Shown in pieces: positions 16,034 to 23,392 of a DNA stretch of 31,239 bases. The stretch covers positions 1 to 31,239 of the forward strand of contig CAZABB010000021.1 of the NCBI GenBank assembly GCA_964483625.1. The letters are read 5' to 3'. A model generated the notes under the pieces. The model did no database searches and was not told the DNA's origin. It saw nothing but the letters and a program-made list of their open reading frames with translations. The stretch's first letter is position 1; the number at the start of each line of letters is the position of its first letter. The translations under genes were made by a program, and so were the position numbers. This DNA is from JAFGQU01 sp964483625. GTDB taxonomy: Bacteria > Omnitrophota > Gorgyraeia > Duberdicusellales > 4484-171.

Positions 16034-16396
16034 TTAATCCATTTTATTCAGAAGTCTATAGAAGATGACTTCCAAATGTTCCATCTCGTCCCTCATCTGG
16101 CTGTTCGCTTCAGACAGATTGTCGATGGCATCTTCAATCTCATCCAGTCGCTGTTCAACCTCATCCAGTCGCTGATCCAGTTCAAAAAACCTGCGGGCAG
16201 TATATGCGATCGACGTTTCCAGAGAGGTCCTCCCGTCATCTTTAATCACCTTTGTCCCTGCCGGAACTACATATTCGGTATTACCTACTTTGATTTTCTC
16301 CATCCCGGGAGGGGTCTTGGCGACAGCGGCCAGAGAGCATCCCAACATCACCAGAACAACTACAAATCCCTTCAGAACACCATATCGTGTACTCAT
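16034..16396 (-). CDS. Small secreted coiled-coil protein of unknown function
   Basis: I do not recognise a family. The 120 residues start with a signal peptide (hydrophobic 9-24; AVA-K near 24-27 is a good signal peptidase I site, and a poor lipobox precedes a cysteine at 20). A short folded segment (KIKVGNTEYVVPAGTKVI) follows. From about residue 66 to the end a charged coiled coil with leucine heptads is present, containing the near-duplicate units LDQRLDEVE and RLDEIED. The gene has a perfect GGAGGA ribosome site and a convincing promoter. It probably acts in the cell envelope; oligomerisation is inferred from the coiled coil. Confidence 0.72.
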   Translation of the reverse strand: MSTRYGVLKGFVVVLVMLGCSLAAVAKTPPGMEKIKVGNTEYVVPAGTKVIKDDGRTSLETSIAYTARRFFELDQRLDEVEQRLDEIEDAIDNLSEANSQMRDEMEHLEVIFYRLLNKMD

Positions 16397-16425
16397 CTCT
16401 TCCTCCTTCTTTCCCGTTTTTTGTT

Positions 16426-16454
16426 ATTGTACTATGTTTCGGGATATGAAGCAA
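16426..16454 (-). promoter_or_regulatory. Candidate promoter of the coiled-coil protein gene
   Basis: On the minus strand TTGCTT (16449-16454) and TACAAT (16426-16431) are 17 bases apart. The -10 matches at 5 of 6 positions and the -35 at 3. The predicted start near 16419 leaves a leader of about 23 bases that contains the strong GGAGGA ribosome site. Confidence 0.5.
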
Positions 16455-16692
16455 CATCTTCAATATTACCTTTTATTTTTCTCTTGCTAAAAGCTCTCGT
16501 GCCGCGGTATGATATAATTATAATTTTTCGCCTCAAAAATAAAACTGTTTTGTTCTCTGAAAAAAGGCACAATAGCATAGTGGTTTTTTCAAAAAGGAGG
16601 TTTCCATAACGTTTAGAAAAGTTGGTTTTCCCGTAAAACTCAGAGGGTTTATTGTTTGTATGAATTGTGTAAGGTGAAGGAGAAAGAGACCG
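16455..16692 (+). other. Leader and divergent spacer before the RRM gene
   Basis: This spacer lies between the divergent coiled-coil and RRM genes. Two overlapping TATAAT matches (16513-16518 and 16519-16524, plus strand) are plausible -10 boxes for the RRM gene, but no good -35 precedes them. If one is used the RRM message has a leader of about 160 bases, which would be in keeping with cold-inducible RNA-binding protein genes. An AAAAAGGAGG ribosome-like site at about 16593-16602 has no start codon after it. I see no other gene here. Confidence 0.35.
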
Positions 16693-17004
16693 ATGGAAGA
16701 ACCAAACAAGATCTACATAGGGAATCTTGAATTCGGACTAAGCGAAGAAGACCTGCGCAACACTATGAATAACAAAGGGATTAACCCCAAAGAGGTGAAA
16801 ATCATAAAAGACAAACTCAGCGGACGTTCAAAAGGATTCGGATTTGCCGAATTCGAGACCGAAGAGGAAACTCAAGCCGCAATTGACGCTTTAAATGGTC
16901 AGGACATCAACGGGAGAACCGTACAGGTAAATAAAGCCCGCAAGATGCAGCCGCGGCGCAATTTTGGTCCGGGCGGCTCCTCCGGCGGCAATTTCCGTAG
17001 ATAA
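16693..17004 (+). CDS. RRM-type RNA-binding protein
   Basis: A 103-residue protein with a single RNA recognition motif, like the small cold-inducible RNA-binding proteins of cyanobacteria and other bacteria. RNP2 is IYIGNL (7-12) and RNP1 is KGFGFAEF (47-54) with its aromatic residues intact. A short Arg/Gly tail (QPRRNFGPGGSSGGNFRR) follows. It likely binds single-stranded RNA as a chaperone or stability factor. GAAGGAG stands about 12 bases before the ATG at 16693. It is the only clear plus-strand gene in the window and carries its own terminator, so it is an independent unit. Confidence 0.95.
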   Translation: MEEPNKIYIGNLEFGLSEEDLRNTMNNKGINPKEVKIIKDKLSGRSKGFGFAEFETEEETQAAIDALNGQDINGRTVQVNKARKMQPRRNFGPGGSSGGNFRR

Positions 17005-17024
17005 GATAGAGGTTTCTCGGTAAC

Positions 17025-17061
17025 AAAAAAGGCAGAAGGGATATTCCTTCTGCCTTTTTTT
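17025..17061 (+). terminator. Bidirectional intrinsic terminator
   Basis: A 9-bp perfect stem GGCAGAAGG / CCTTCTGCC (17031-17039 with 17046-17054) has a six-base loop and is followed by seven T on the plus strand and preceded by six A, so it has a T-run on the minus strand too. It ends the RRM message from the left and the PilZ operon message from the right, 16 bases beyond the PilZ stop. It is the clearest terminator in the window. Confidence 0.93.
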
Positions 17062-17076
17062 CTTTTCAGAGGGATG

Positions 17077-17436
17077 CTATTCTTCGGAACCTTGTCCTTC
17101 GGAAATGTTCTGGAGAATATGAGTAATAATTTTATTCCGTTCGGCCGATTCAGTTTTGACGAACTGTACTCCGGCAAGAAACCGGTATGGGCCTTGAACT
17201 TTCGGTTTAATCCACATGATCTGGCCGGTTAAGACGACAGGATCGGAAGCGTGCGGCAGGTGTACCGTCAATTCAACATAAGTCCCCACCTCAAGCTTAT
17301 GGAACACGGGCAGACGGACTCCTCCTTCGCTGATATCGACACAGTAAGAATCGGTTTTTAAGCCCCCTGAGACGATACGATACTGCAAATTTACCGAGTC
17401 TTTGATCCGTAAAAATTTCCGTTTATTTCCTTTCAT
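17077..17436 (-). CDS. PilZ domain protein
   Basis: A 119-residue single-domain PilZ protein, likely a cyclic-di-GMP receptor. The binding residues are visible: RKFLR (R6-x3-R10) and DISEGG (D34-x-S36-x-x-G39). The rest is the predicted beta-barrel (VELTVHLP, VVLTGQIMWI, FLAGVQFV). PilZ proteins act on motility, type IV pili, secretion or envelope targets. It follows a 60-residue membrane protein, separated by 28 bases, and stands downstream of a second PilZ gene, so the three are probably one operon. The target is unknown. Confidence 0.92.
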   Translation of the reverse strand: MKGNKRKFLRIKDSVNLQYRIVSGGLKTDSYCVDISEGGVRLPVFHKLEVGTYVELTVHLPHASDPVVLTGQIMWIKPKVQGPYRFLAGVQFVKTESAERNKIITHILQNISEGQGSEE

Positions 17437-17464
17437 AAAAAGAATTGTGACTGCCGGCCGTTTC

Positions 17465-17647
17465 TTAAGATTTTTTTGTCCGCCAGGGACGCGTATAGAT
17501 AACCAGCAAAAAAACGATACCCAGAAAGACCGCTATCTCATGCTTCAGATACGATATGTCGGTCGTATGATCCAGAAAAACAAGGTACGTAAACACAAAC
17601 CAGCTTATCACCAGGCTCACCCGAAAAATCGTTTTACGCAGATTCAT
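17465..17647 (-). CDS. Small membrane protein with two transmembrane segments
   Basis: A 60-residue protein I cannot assign to a family. Two hydrophobic stretches (about 7-25 and 36-52) make it a hairpin membrane protein with a short polar loop containing DHTTDISYLKHE and a basic tail (TRPWRTKKS). It overlaps the stop of the upstream PilZ gene by four bases (ATGA) and precedes the second PilZ gene, so it is coupled to both. Its small size alone would be weak evidence; the overlap and the hydrophobic pattern make it credible. A role as a membrane partner of the PilZ proteins is inference. Confidence 0.62.
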   Translation of the reverse strand: MNLRKTIFRVSLVISWFVFTYLVFLDHTTDISYLKHEIAVFLGIVFLLVIYTRPWRTKKS

Positions 17648-18027
17648 TCCTGATTGCCGCCTTTGCTGTCTTGGTCTTTACGAAGAGACTTTTCGGCACA
17701 CTGATTAATAGAGAACGTGTCTTTTTCTTTAATATTAAAGAATTCTATCCCCGCATCATACACTACGGTATCCTCCAGGCACTCACTCTGACGGCCTTTG
17801 GTCCAGATAAGTTTCCCCTTACAGAGTATCGGTTCCTGAGAAAGATAAATCTGCATACTGAGACATGTTTGCGGGGGCAGTTCTTTGCGTATCGTGACTT
17901 TTACGCCGGTCGCGCTGATATTTTCGGTATAGGTTGAAATCTCTTCTTTATCGGGAAGAGTAATGACAATGGTGTAAGGGAATTCTGTCCGGATAAAACG
18001 TCTCTGTTCCTGATTCTGCCAAGGCAT
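17644..18027 (-). CDS. PilZ domain protein (first of the pair)
   Basis: A 127-residue PilZ protein, a likely cyclic-di-GMP receptor. RRFIR (R9-x3-R13) and NISATG (N37-x-S39-x-x-G41) are the two binding motifs, with Asn rather than Asp at the first position, which the family allows. A charged tail follows (SLRKDQDSKGGNQE). I chose the ATG at 18025-18027 because AGGAAG stands seven bases before it and the frame beyond it (to 18093) has no PilZ homology. A TATATT promoter box lies just upstream. It overlaps the small membrane protein by four bases. Confidence 0.88.
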   Translation of the reverse strand: MPWQNQEQRRFIRTEFPYTIVITLPDKEEISTYTENISATGVKVTIRKELPPQTCLSMQIYLSQEPILCKGKLIWTKGRQSECLEDTVVYDAGIEFFNIKEKDTFSINQCAEKSLRKDQDSKGGNQE

Positions 18028-18048
18028 ACCTGTTCTTCCTTTTATATT

Positions 18049-18076
18049 AATATAACAAAACTCCGCAAAGATGCAA
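18049..18076 (-). promoter_or_regulatory. Candidate promoter of the PilZ operon
   Basis: On the minus strand TTGCAT (18071-18076), 16 bases, then TATATT (18049-18054) with TG one base before it, an extended -10 arrangement. The -10 matches at 5 of 6 positions and the -35 at 3. The start near 18042 leaves about 15 bases before the ATG, with the AGGAAG site inside. Confidence 0.45.
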
Positions 18077-18088
18077 TAGGAATATACC

Positions 18089-18230
18089 AGCAATGAGCGA
18101 TGAGAAATAGTCGTTCGCCTCTGGTTATTAGTCTATAGTTTCAAAAGCAAATACCTCAGATGAGCAACGAGAGGGTTTTCCTCTTTTCTATCCGCTGGTC
18201 GCTACCTGCCCGCCCTCCGAAGGCGGTAGG
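18089..18230. repeat. Degenerate 7-bp repeat arms and a GC hairpin
   Basis: The plus strand at 18089-18110 reads AGCAATG, AGCGATG, AGAAATAG. At 18161-18174 TGAGCAACGAGAGG appears, and the minus strand at 18186-18205 carries TAGCGAC, CAGCGGA, TAG. These resemble the arrays near tRNA-Arg, again with facing arms. Directly beside them CCTGCCCGCC ... GGCGGTAGG (18205-18230) forms an imperfect hairpin. No gene is supported here. Confidence 0.55.
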
Positions 18231-18587
18231 TTCGCTTATATTACACGCTGGACCTGATAAGGCTACCGCAAAGCCTTTCGTCCGTTCATGCACCTCGTGC
18301 GCAGTTGTATTACACTTGATCTGTTGTTATACTGTACATATCTATGTTTTTCTTCAATTCTCCGGAAAAAACGGCTTCCCTCATCAGGAAAAAATTCTGT
18401 CCACGCTGCCGGCGCCGTCTGAAACGAAAAAAAGAATGCCCCTTTTTTGAGATATGCGTCGTATCGATTTACAGTTTAAAGAAAAAAGCCCCTCTTCATT
18501 TCAAACCCGTATGATATTTCCTAATGAGATACCTCAGAAAAGAATATTGTGATGTTCTATTTAATTAAAAAAGGGAAGTAATTTTTC
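18231..18587. other. Spacer without recognised gene
   Basis: About 360 bp lie between the repeat region and the stop of the TolB-like gene. A plus-strand open frame crosses it (18160-18450), but it has no ribosome site, shows no family resemblance and includes the repeats, so I do not call it. Two T-rich runs on the minus strand (GGGGCTTTTTT near 18480-18492 and GGGGCATTCTTTTTTT near 18427-18442) could be weak termination sites for the SGNH/TolB-like transcript, but neither has a clear stem. Confidence 0.4.
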
Positions 18588-19097
18588 TTAACGGGGACGT
18601 TTGAGCTCTTCGTACTCTTTGCGGGAAACAGACCTGGCCCCGGTACCGTCACCGTTCATAAGGTAATATTGCGGATAGGGTTTGCGGGGGGATAGGGTTG
18701 CGTAAATAATCCGGCCTCTTTGCGTCCACTCCGGCTGTAACTCATTGACCTCAGGCGTAAACGTCAGACGACGCTGCCCCGATCCGTCATAACGAGCGAC
18801 AAATATCTCATAATTGAAGTCATCCAATTCATCCTGGCCTATATTTGCCAGAAAAACCACCTTTTCATTATACGCGTCGGGGCGGCCGTACATATCAATG
18901 GTTACCACCCGATCACTATTGAGCAGGTTACGATCCATATAATCTATTTCGCGGGAAACGACAACCTGTTGGGCCCCGGGAACATACACACCGGATTTCC
19001 CCTGTTCGAACATAACACAGCCATAAAACAAAATCGCCAGACCCATTCCACTTAAAACAAAAACCATCTTGAATTTTCTTATTCTGGGAGCATCCAT
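18588..19097 (-). CDS. Putative lipoprotein with TolB-like propeller repeats
   Basis: A 169-residue protein with a hydrophobic start ending in LFYGC, a plausible lipobox, so probably a lipoprotein. Its second half carries PD40/TolB-like beta-propeller strands: EIFVARYDGSGQRRLTF, NELQPEWTQRGRIIYAT and YYLMNGDGTGARSVS. Only about two blades are present, far fewer than the six of TolB, so it is a small relative or a fragment that oligomerises. It starts 14 bases after the SGNH gene and is probably in its operon. A second start at 19067 is possible; neither has a strong ribosome site. The function is not known; envelope location is inferred. Confidence 0.7.
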   Translation of the reverse strand: MDAPRIRKFKMVFVLSGMGLAILFYGCVMFEQGKSGVYVPGAQQVVVSREIDYMDRNLLNSDRVVTIDMYGRPDAYNEKVVFLANIGQDELDDFNYEIFVARYDGSGQRRLTFTPEVNELQPEWTQRGRIIYATLSPRKPYPQYYLMNGDGTGARSVSRKEYEELKRPR

Positions 19098-19111
19098 GGT
19101 ACTTTTATATG

Positions 19112-20359
19112 TTACTGGTACTTGAAGTAGTCCGCGACTGCCTGAGCGACGACGGCATTCCCGCGAGGACTCAGATGCCCGTCGGGCAAATAAAAATCTC
19201 CTATCCGCACCTCAGAAGTTCGGACGGCATCGAGAAAAAGAATTTTCGTATCAATATAGGGAATACGCCATTGCTCCAGTGTTTCTTTTAAAAAATCCTC
19301 CCGCCATTTTGTCTTATATATCTCCTGCTCAGGATAAAAAATGACGAATAGTAACGGTACGTCATTCATCTGGCTTTCTCTGGCTATTTCCTCAACGATC
19401 AACCCGCTAACCGTTTTTTTTTCTTTCTGGCGTAACGCCGAACAAATCCCCATTTCCTCCTTAAGCCTGCGCAGCTTAACCGTCAACGCCGCCCATAGAT
19501 AACTTTTAATCTGCGGCGGATGTTCTTCTACCCACCGGGAGAGATCGGGATCTATCGGAACTCCCTGCAAAAGAAGATTGCCGCGGGAGATGGCAAAATA
19601 CGGTTTCTGTGCCGTACGGATCTTCAATACGCACCGGTCGATATCGGTCGTCAGCATACCGATAATAACCGCAGGGTTCCGGAAAGAATTGTACGTCTCC
19701 ATAAATCTCAAGAATATCTGATCCAACCCGTAACCGGGAACGCCGTAATTATAGACCTGCCGCTCAGGCATCAATGTATCCAGCCGCTGGGGAATACGCT
19801 GGGATATTTCCGTCGCGCCATAGACGAAAGAATCCCCGTAGAATAATATCGCCGGCCGATCGAATTTCACGACATACGGATCTTCGGCCACAATCCCTAA
19901 CGGATTTGCCTCGGTAACCTGAGGCGTCCATCCCAGCCAGGCGTCGATCCTTCCTGATTTCATCGGTGGAGCGGGATACCACAGATTCTGCAGCTTCCAG
20001 TAATCATCGCTGGATGACCAATCGGCGTATAATTCGGGAGTACGGAAAAAAGGAATCCGAGCTGCAATTCCTACCCGTAAAATAAGTTCTCCCAGAAGGA
20101 AAACCAGAATAACCGTAAGGACAATATTCAGGAATAACTTTCCATTTATTTCCACGTTACGGAGGCGTATGATGATTATTCCGGCGGCGACCATAATAAT
20201 CTGGCCCAGCCATAGAACAACCCGGTTGGTCATTGAATCAATTGCCCCATCAGGATCAAACAGACCGACGAGAAGCCATTGATTACAAAGAATCCCCGTT
20301 AAAACAAAAAGGATACCGATCGTAGTAATAATTTTTCTACTCAGGAAAGGGCTGCTCAT
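19112..20359 (-). CDS. Membrane-anchored SGNH/GDSL-type hydrolase-like protein
   Basis: A 415-residue protein with three hydrophobic segments in the first 100 residues (about 10-32, 48-65, 75-98) and a large extracytoplasmic domain. The SGNH fold is supported by FYGDSFVYG with the nucleophile S177, NYGVPGYGLDQ, and the DGHLSPRGN end with D393 and H395. Such proteins include carbohydrate O-acetylesterases and transferases acting on cell-surface polysaccharide; the substrate here is not readable. A strong promoter lies upstream and the TolB-like lipoprotein follows. The start has no ribosome site of note but is the first ATG after the promoter. Confidence 0.8.
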   Translation of the reverse strand: MSSPFLSRKIITTIGILFVLTGILCNQWLLVGLFDPDGAIDSMTNRVVLWLGQIIMVAAGIIIIRLRNVEINGKLFLNIVLTVILVFLLGELILRVGIAARIPFFRTPELYADWSSSDDYWKLQNLWYPAPPMKSGRIDAWLGWTPQVTEANPLGIVAEDPYVVKFDRPAILFYGDSFVYGATEISQRIPQRLDTLMPERQVYNYGVPGYGLDQIFLRFMETYNSFRNPAVIIGMLTTDIDRCVLKIRTAQKPYFAISRGNLLLQGVPIDPDLSRWVEEHPPQIKSYLWAALTVKLRRLKEEMGICSALRQKEKKTVSGLIVEEIARESQMNDVPLLFVIFYPEQEIYKTKWREDFLKETLEQWRIPYIDTKILFLDAVRTSEVRIGDFYLPDGHLSPRGNAVVAQAVADYFKYQ

Positions 20360-20399
20360 AGTATTTTAATACCAATATCCGTTTATGTAGTCCGAATTT

Positions 20400-20428
20400 A
20401 TTTTAGAAAGAACCCGTTTGATTGTCAA
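20400..20428 (-). promoter_or_regulatory. Strong sigma70-type promoter of the SGNH gene
   Basis: On the minus strand TTGACA (20423-20428) and TAAAAT (20400-20405) are 17 bases apart; the -35 is perfect and the -10 matches at 5 of 6. The predicted start near 20393 gives a leader of about 34 bases. It lies in the short spacer after pilT, so the SGNH and TolB-like genes form their own transcription unit. Confidence 0.78.
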
Positions 20429-20449
20429 GCGCCAACACCTCCGTCTTGA

Positions 20450-21493
20450 TCAAGCCCTTTTATGGCCGCTTACCGTGGCGAGATACTGTTTGGCTACCGC
20501 ATGATGGATCTTCCCTCTCCGGGCTAAAAATTGCACCGCGCTTTCAAACGTTTGCATTCCCAGCTGACCGGAAGCTTCGATTGTGGACTTGATCTGATGC
20601 CCCTTCCTCTCCCGAATCAACCGTTTCACCGCCATGGTGGAAATAAGAATTTCACAGGCAAGATAGCGTTGTTCGCCTTGGGCCCCGGGGATCAGCATCT
20701 GAGAGATCACCATTTGCAGTGAATCGGATAGCTGAACCCTTACCTGCTCCTGCTGCGTGGGAGGAAAAACATCCAGCATCCGGTCGATAGATTGTGCCGT
20801 ATCGCGGGTATGCAGTGTTCCAAACACCAGATGCCCGGTCTCAGCCGCGGTGATTGCCAGTTTAACTGTTTCCAGGTCTCGCATTTCCCCAACCAGGATC
20901 ACGTCAGGATCTTCCCGTAAAGCGTTATGCAATCCCTGGAAAAAAGAAGGAACATGCACCCCTACCTGCATCTGATTCACCAGGCTCTTTTTGTGTTGGT
21001 GAACAAACTCAATGGGATCTTCCAGAGTAATAATGTGACAGGCACGGGTAGAATTTATCCGGTCGATGATCGATGCCAGTGTCGTTGTTTTTCCGCATCC
21101 GGCCGAACCGGTAACAAGAACCAGCCCGGTTTGCAATTTACAGGCTTTCTCCACTACATCCGGCAGCCCTAATTCCTGAAACGATTTAATCTCATACGGG
21201 ATCAGACGGAACGCAACACAGAGTCCGTTATAATCATGGTAAACATGACAGCGAAACCGGACCAGGCCTTCAATCTCCCCTCCTAAATCAAGGTCACCCC
21301 CCTGGAAAGACATTGTCTGCTGTTTGGGAAACATCTGCTTCAAGAGAGCGACAATCTCATCGTAGGTTAAGGGCTGCTCTTGTATACGTTCTAACTTTCC
21401 CCGAATACGAATCGTCGGCGGTAGCCCTACCGACAGATGCAGATCAGAGGCTCCCTGATCAACAACTGTTTTAAATATGTTCCCGATATCCAT
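20450..21493 (-). CDS. pilT: Type IV pilus retraction ATPase PilT
   Basis: A hexameric ATPase that depolymerises the type IV pilus during twitching motility. The 347 residues include the N-terminal ASDLHLSVG motif, Walker A GSAGCGKTTT (atypical, the family usually has GPTGSGKST), the aspartate box ITLEDPIEFVH, the Walker B region LREDPDVILVGEMRD, and the histidine box HLVFGTLHT. I use the ATG at 21491-21493; a GTG six bases earlier is also open, and AAGGAG stands six bases before the ATG. No other pilus gene is in the window. It lies 34 bases downstream of nifU, a context with no known functional meaning. Confidence 0.95.
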   Translation of the reverse strand: MDIGNIFKTVVDQGASDLHLSVGLPPTIRIRGKLERIQEQPLTYDEIVALLKQMFPKQQTMSFQGGDLDLGGEIEGLVRFRCHVYHDYNGLCVAFRLIPYEIKSFQELGLPDVVEKACKLQTGLVLVTGSAGCGKTTTLASIIDRINSTRACHIITLEDPIEFVHQHKKSLVNQMQVGVHVPSFFQGLHNALREDPDVILVGEMRDLETVKLAITAAETGHLVFGTLHTRDTAQSIDRMLDVFPPTQQEQVRVQLSDSLQMVISQMLIPGAQGEQRYLACEILISTMAVKRLIRERKGHQIKSTIEASGQLGMQTFESAVQFLARRGKIHHAVAKQYLATVSGHKRA

Positions 21494-21527
21494 ATACACT
21501 CCTTACCCATTAAGAATTTCCATGGTA

Positions 21528-22148
21528 TTACTTCTGAATATCCCCGAAATGTTTCTTGATATATCCATCCATAAGGTGCGTCGCTTCGTCTTTACACTGC
21601 CCGCACACCGTACCCAGCTTGGTATGTTCCTGCAAGCCCAGATAAGACCTTACCCCTTCAAGAACCGCGTCTTCTATTTCATGGTCGGTTACATTCATGC
21701 ATTGACATACAATCTTAGCCGATTCTCTCACCACTTTTTCCGGCTCTCCGGCACGCACATAATAATCGTTGATTGCCGCTCTCAGCGCCTTATCTCCCAG
21801 CACCGAACAGTGGATCTTATGTTCGGGCAGCCCCCCTAATCTCGCGGCGATATCCTTGGGGGAAACGTTAAACGCCTCCTCTAAGGTCATCCCTTTAACC
21901 GCCTCCGAAAGAATCGACGTACTGGCAATCGCTGAAGCGCATCCGTAGGTTTTCCACCGGCAGTCGGTAATAACCCCTTTCTCTTTATCGACTTTAATCG
22001 CTACCATCATCTGATCCCCGCATTTAACATTCCCAACAACACCCTTGCCGTCATCGGCAAAAGATTCTTCATTATCCAGGATATTACGGGGATTCATAAA
22101 ATGTTCTTTTACGATATCACTGTATACCCAATTGCTTTTATTTTCCAT
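21528..22148 (-). CDS. nifU: NifU-like Fe-S scaffold (IscU domain + BFD-like Fe2S2 domain)
   Basis: A 206-residue iron-sulfur cluster scaffold. The N-terminal IscU domain has its three cluster cysteines C43 (VKCGDQM, with the conserved Asp), C70 (YGCAS) and C114 (IHCSVLG). The C-terminal part carries a bacterioferritin-associated-ferredoxin-like 2Fe-2S motif C148-x-C150 ... C182-x2-C185. The third, Nfu domain of full-length nitrogen-fixation NifU is absent. The ATG at 22146-22148 has AAGGAG eight bases before it and overlaps the nifS stop by 11 bases. No nitrogenase genes are present, so this is general Fe-S assembly (NadA, MnmA partners). Confidence 0.93.
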   Translation of the reverse strand: MENKSNWVYSDIVKEHFMNPRNILDNEESFADDGKGVVGNVKCGDQMMVAIKVDKEKGVITDCRWKTYGCASAIASTSILSEAVKGMTLEEAFNVSPKDIAARLGGLPEHKIHCSVLGDKALRAAINDYYVRAGEPEKVVRESAKIVCQCMNVTDHEIEDAVLEGVRSYLGLQEHTKLGTVCGQCKDEATHLMDGYIKKHFGDIQK

Positions 22149-23340
22149 TGACTGTCTCCTTGGATGCATACGCAGTAGACATCCCGCGGACTTTCTTCAC
22201 AACCGTGGGCAACCTGTCCAGCACATAGACAATATCTTCTTCGGTCGTTTCTCTCCCCAAACTGATACGGATAGAACCGTGCGCTCGTTCCGCCTCGACT
22301 CCCGTCGCCAAAAGAACATGGGAAGGATCAAGCGATCCGGAAGCACAAGCTGAACCGGTCGATACCGCTATCCCCTCCAGATCAAGGTACAGAAGCAGAG
22401 CCTCACCTTCGGCTCCGGCAAAGGAAACATTAACCGTGCCGGCCAAAGAATCCGTAGGGTGCCCGTTAAACTGCACATTACTGATGCTGGCTTTAATCCC
22501 TTCCTGCAGCATATGTTTCAGTTTCTTAAGACGCCGGGTCTCATCCTCCATCTCCCGGGACCGTTCGGCGATCGCCTGGCCAAAACCCACGATACCGATC
22601 GTATTCTCGGTTCCGGCTCTCCGCCCGCGTTCCTGATGTCCACCGTGGATAAACGGACAAAACGGAACGCCGGACTTAACATATAACGCTCCTACACCTT
22701 TAGGGCCGTAAATCTTATGTGCGGAAAAAGAGAGGAAATCGATGCCCAGCGCCTTGACGTCCACCGGGACCTTTCCCACCGCCTGCACCGCATCAGTGTG
22801 AAAAAACGAACCGTTCTTATGGACAATATCGACTATCTCTTTCATATCCTGGATAGTACCGATCTCATTATTGGCCATCATGATCGAGACCAGGGATGTC
22901 TCTTCCGATAAAAGCGAACGCAACTGTTCTTTATCAACCTTACCGTGGGAGTCGACAGCGAGATAATGGGTAGCGATTCCCTGATCCCTTAAACAATAGG
23001 AAGCCTCGAGAACACACGGGTGTTCGATTCGCGTGGTAATAATCTGATTCCTGCCCCGGCGTTTTGCCGAACATTGTTTAGACTGGCAGGAAAATAATTT
23101 CAATACGGTATTATTGGCTTCCGAACCACTTCCGACAAAAATAACCTCATCGGTCGATGCCCCGATAAAATCCGATATTTGATTCCGGGCCGTTTCAATC
23201 CGGCGTTTCCCCTCCCTTCCGAAAGAATGCATACTGGAAGGATTTCCGAACACCTCAAACATCTGGGTCATTACCTCTTTTACCGCCGGATGGATCGGGG
23301 TGGTCGCGTTATGATCCAGGTATATCTTTCTTTCTGCCAT
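22138..23340 (-). CDS. nifS: Cysteine desulfurase (NifS/IscS type)
   Basis: Removes sulfur from cysteine as enzyme persulfide for Fe-S clusters and tRNA thiolation. The 400 residues show YLDHNATTP at the start, the PLP lysine in SAHKIYGPKG, and the active cysteine in GSACASGSLDPSHVL, typical of the IscS/NifS group with the SSCxSG-like loop. I use the ATG at 23338-23340 because a perfect AAAGGAGG stands eight bases before it; the open frame beyond it up to 23439 has no homology. It lies between nadA and nifU, so NadA, NifU and the MnmA-type thiolases downstream of nothing else have a local sulfur source. Confidence 0.97.
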   Translation of the reverse strand: MAERKIYLDHNATTPIHPAVKEVMTQMFEVFGNPSSMHSFGREGKRRIETARNQISDFIGASTDEVIFVGSGSEANNTVLKLFSCQSKQCSAKRRGRNQIITTRIEHPCVLEASYCLRDQGIATHYLAVDSHGKVDKEQLRSLLSEETSLVSIMMANNEIGTIQDMKEIVDIVHKNGSFFHTDAVQAVGKVPVDVKALGIDFLSFSAHKIYGPKGVGALYVKSGVPFCPFIHGGHQERGRRAGTENTIGIVGFGQAIAERSREMEDETRRLKKLKHMLQEGIKASISNVQFNGHPTDSLAGTVNVSFAGAEGEALLLYLDLEGIAVSTGSACASGSLDPSHVLLATGVEAERAHGSIRISLGRETTEEDIVYVLDRLPTVVKKVRGMSTAYASKETVNGK

Positions 23341-23392
23341 GTAGCTGCCTCCTTTAAGGATGTGCGGCAAATACCGCAAGGTCTCTTTTATT

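Noticed and set aside
15806..16609. Plus-strand open frame of 267 codons over the coiled-coil gene
   Set aside because: It is antisense to a gene with a signal peptide, ribosome site and promoter, has no family resemblance and runs through the palindromic spacer.
18160..18450. Plus-strand open frame of 96 codons in the large spacer
   Set aside because: It lacks a ribosome site, overlaps repeat arms and a hairpin, and has low-complexity, non-family translation.
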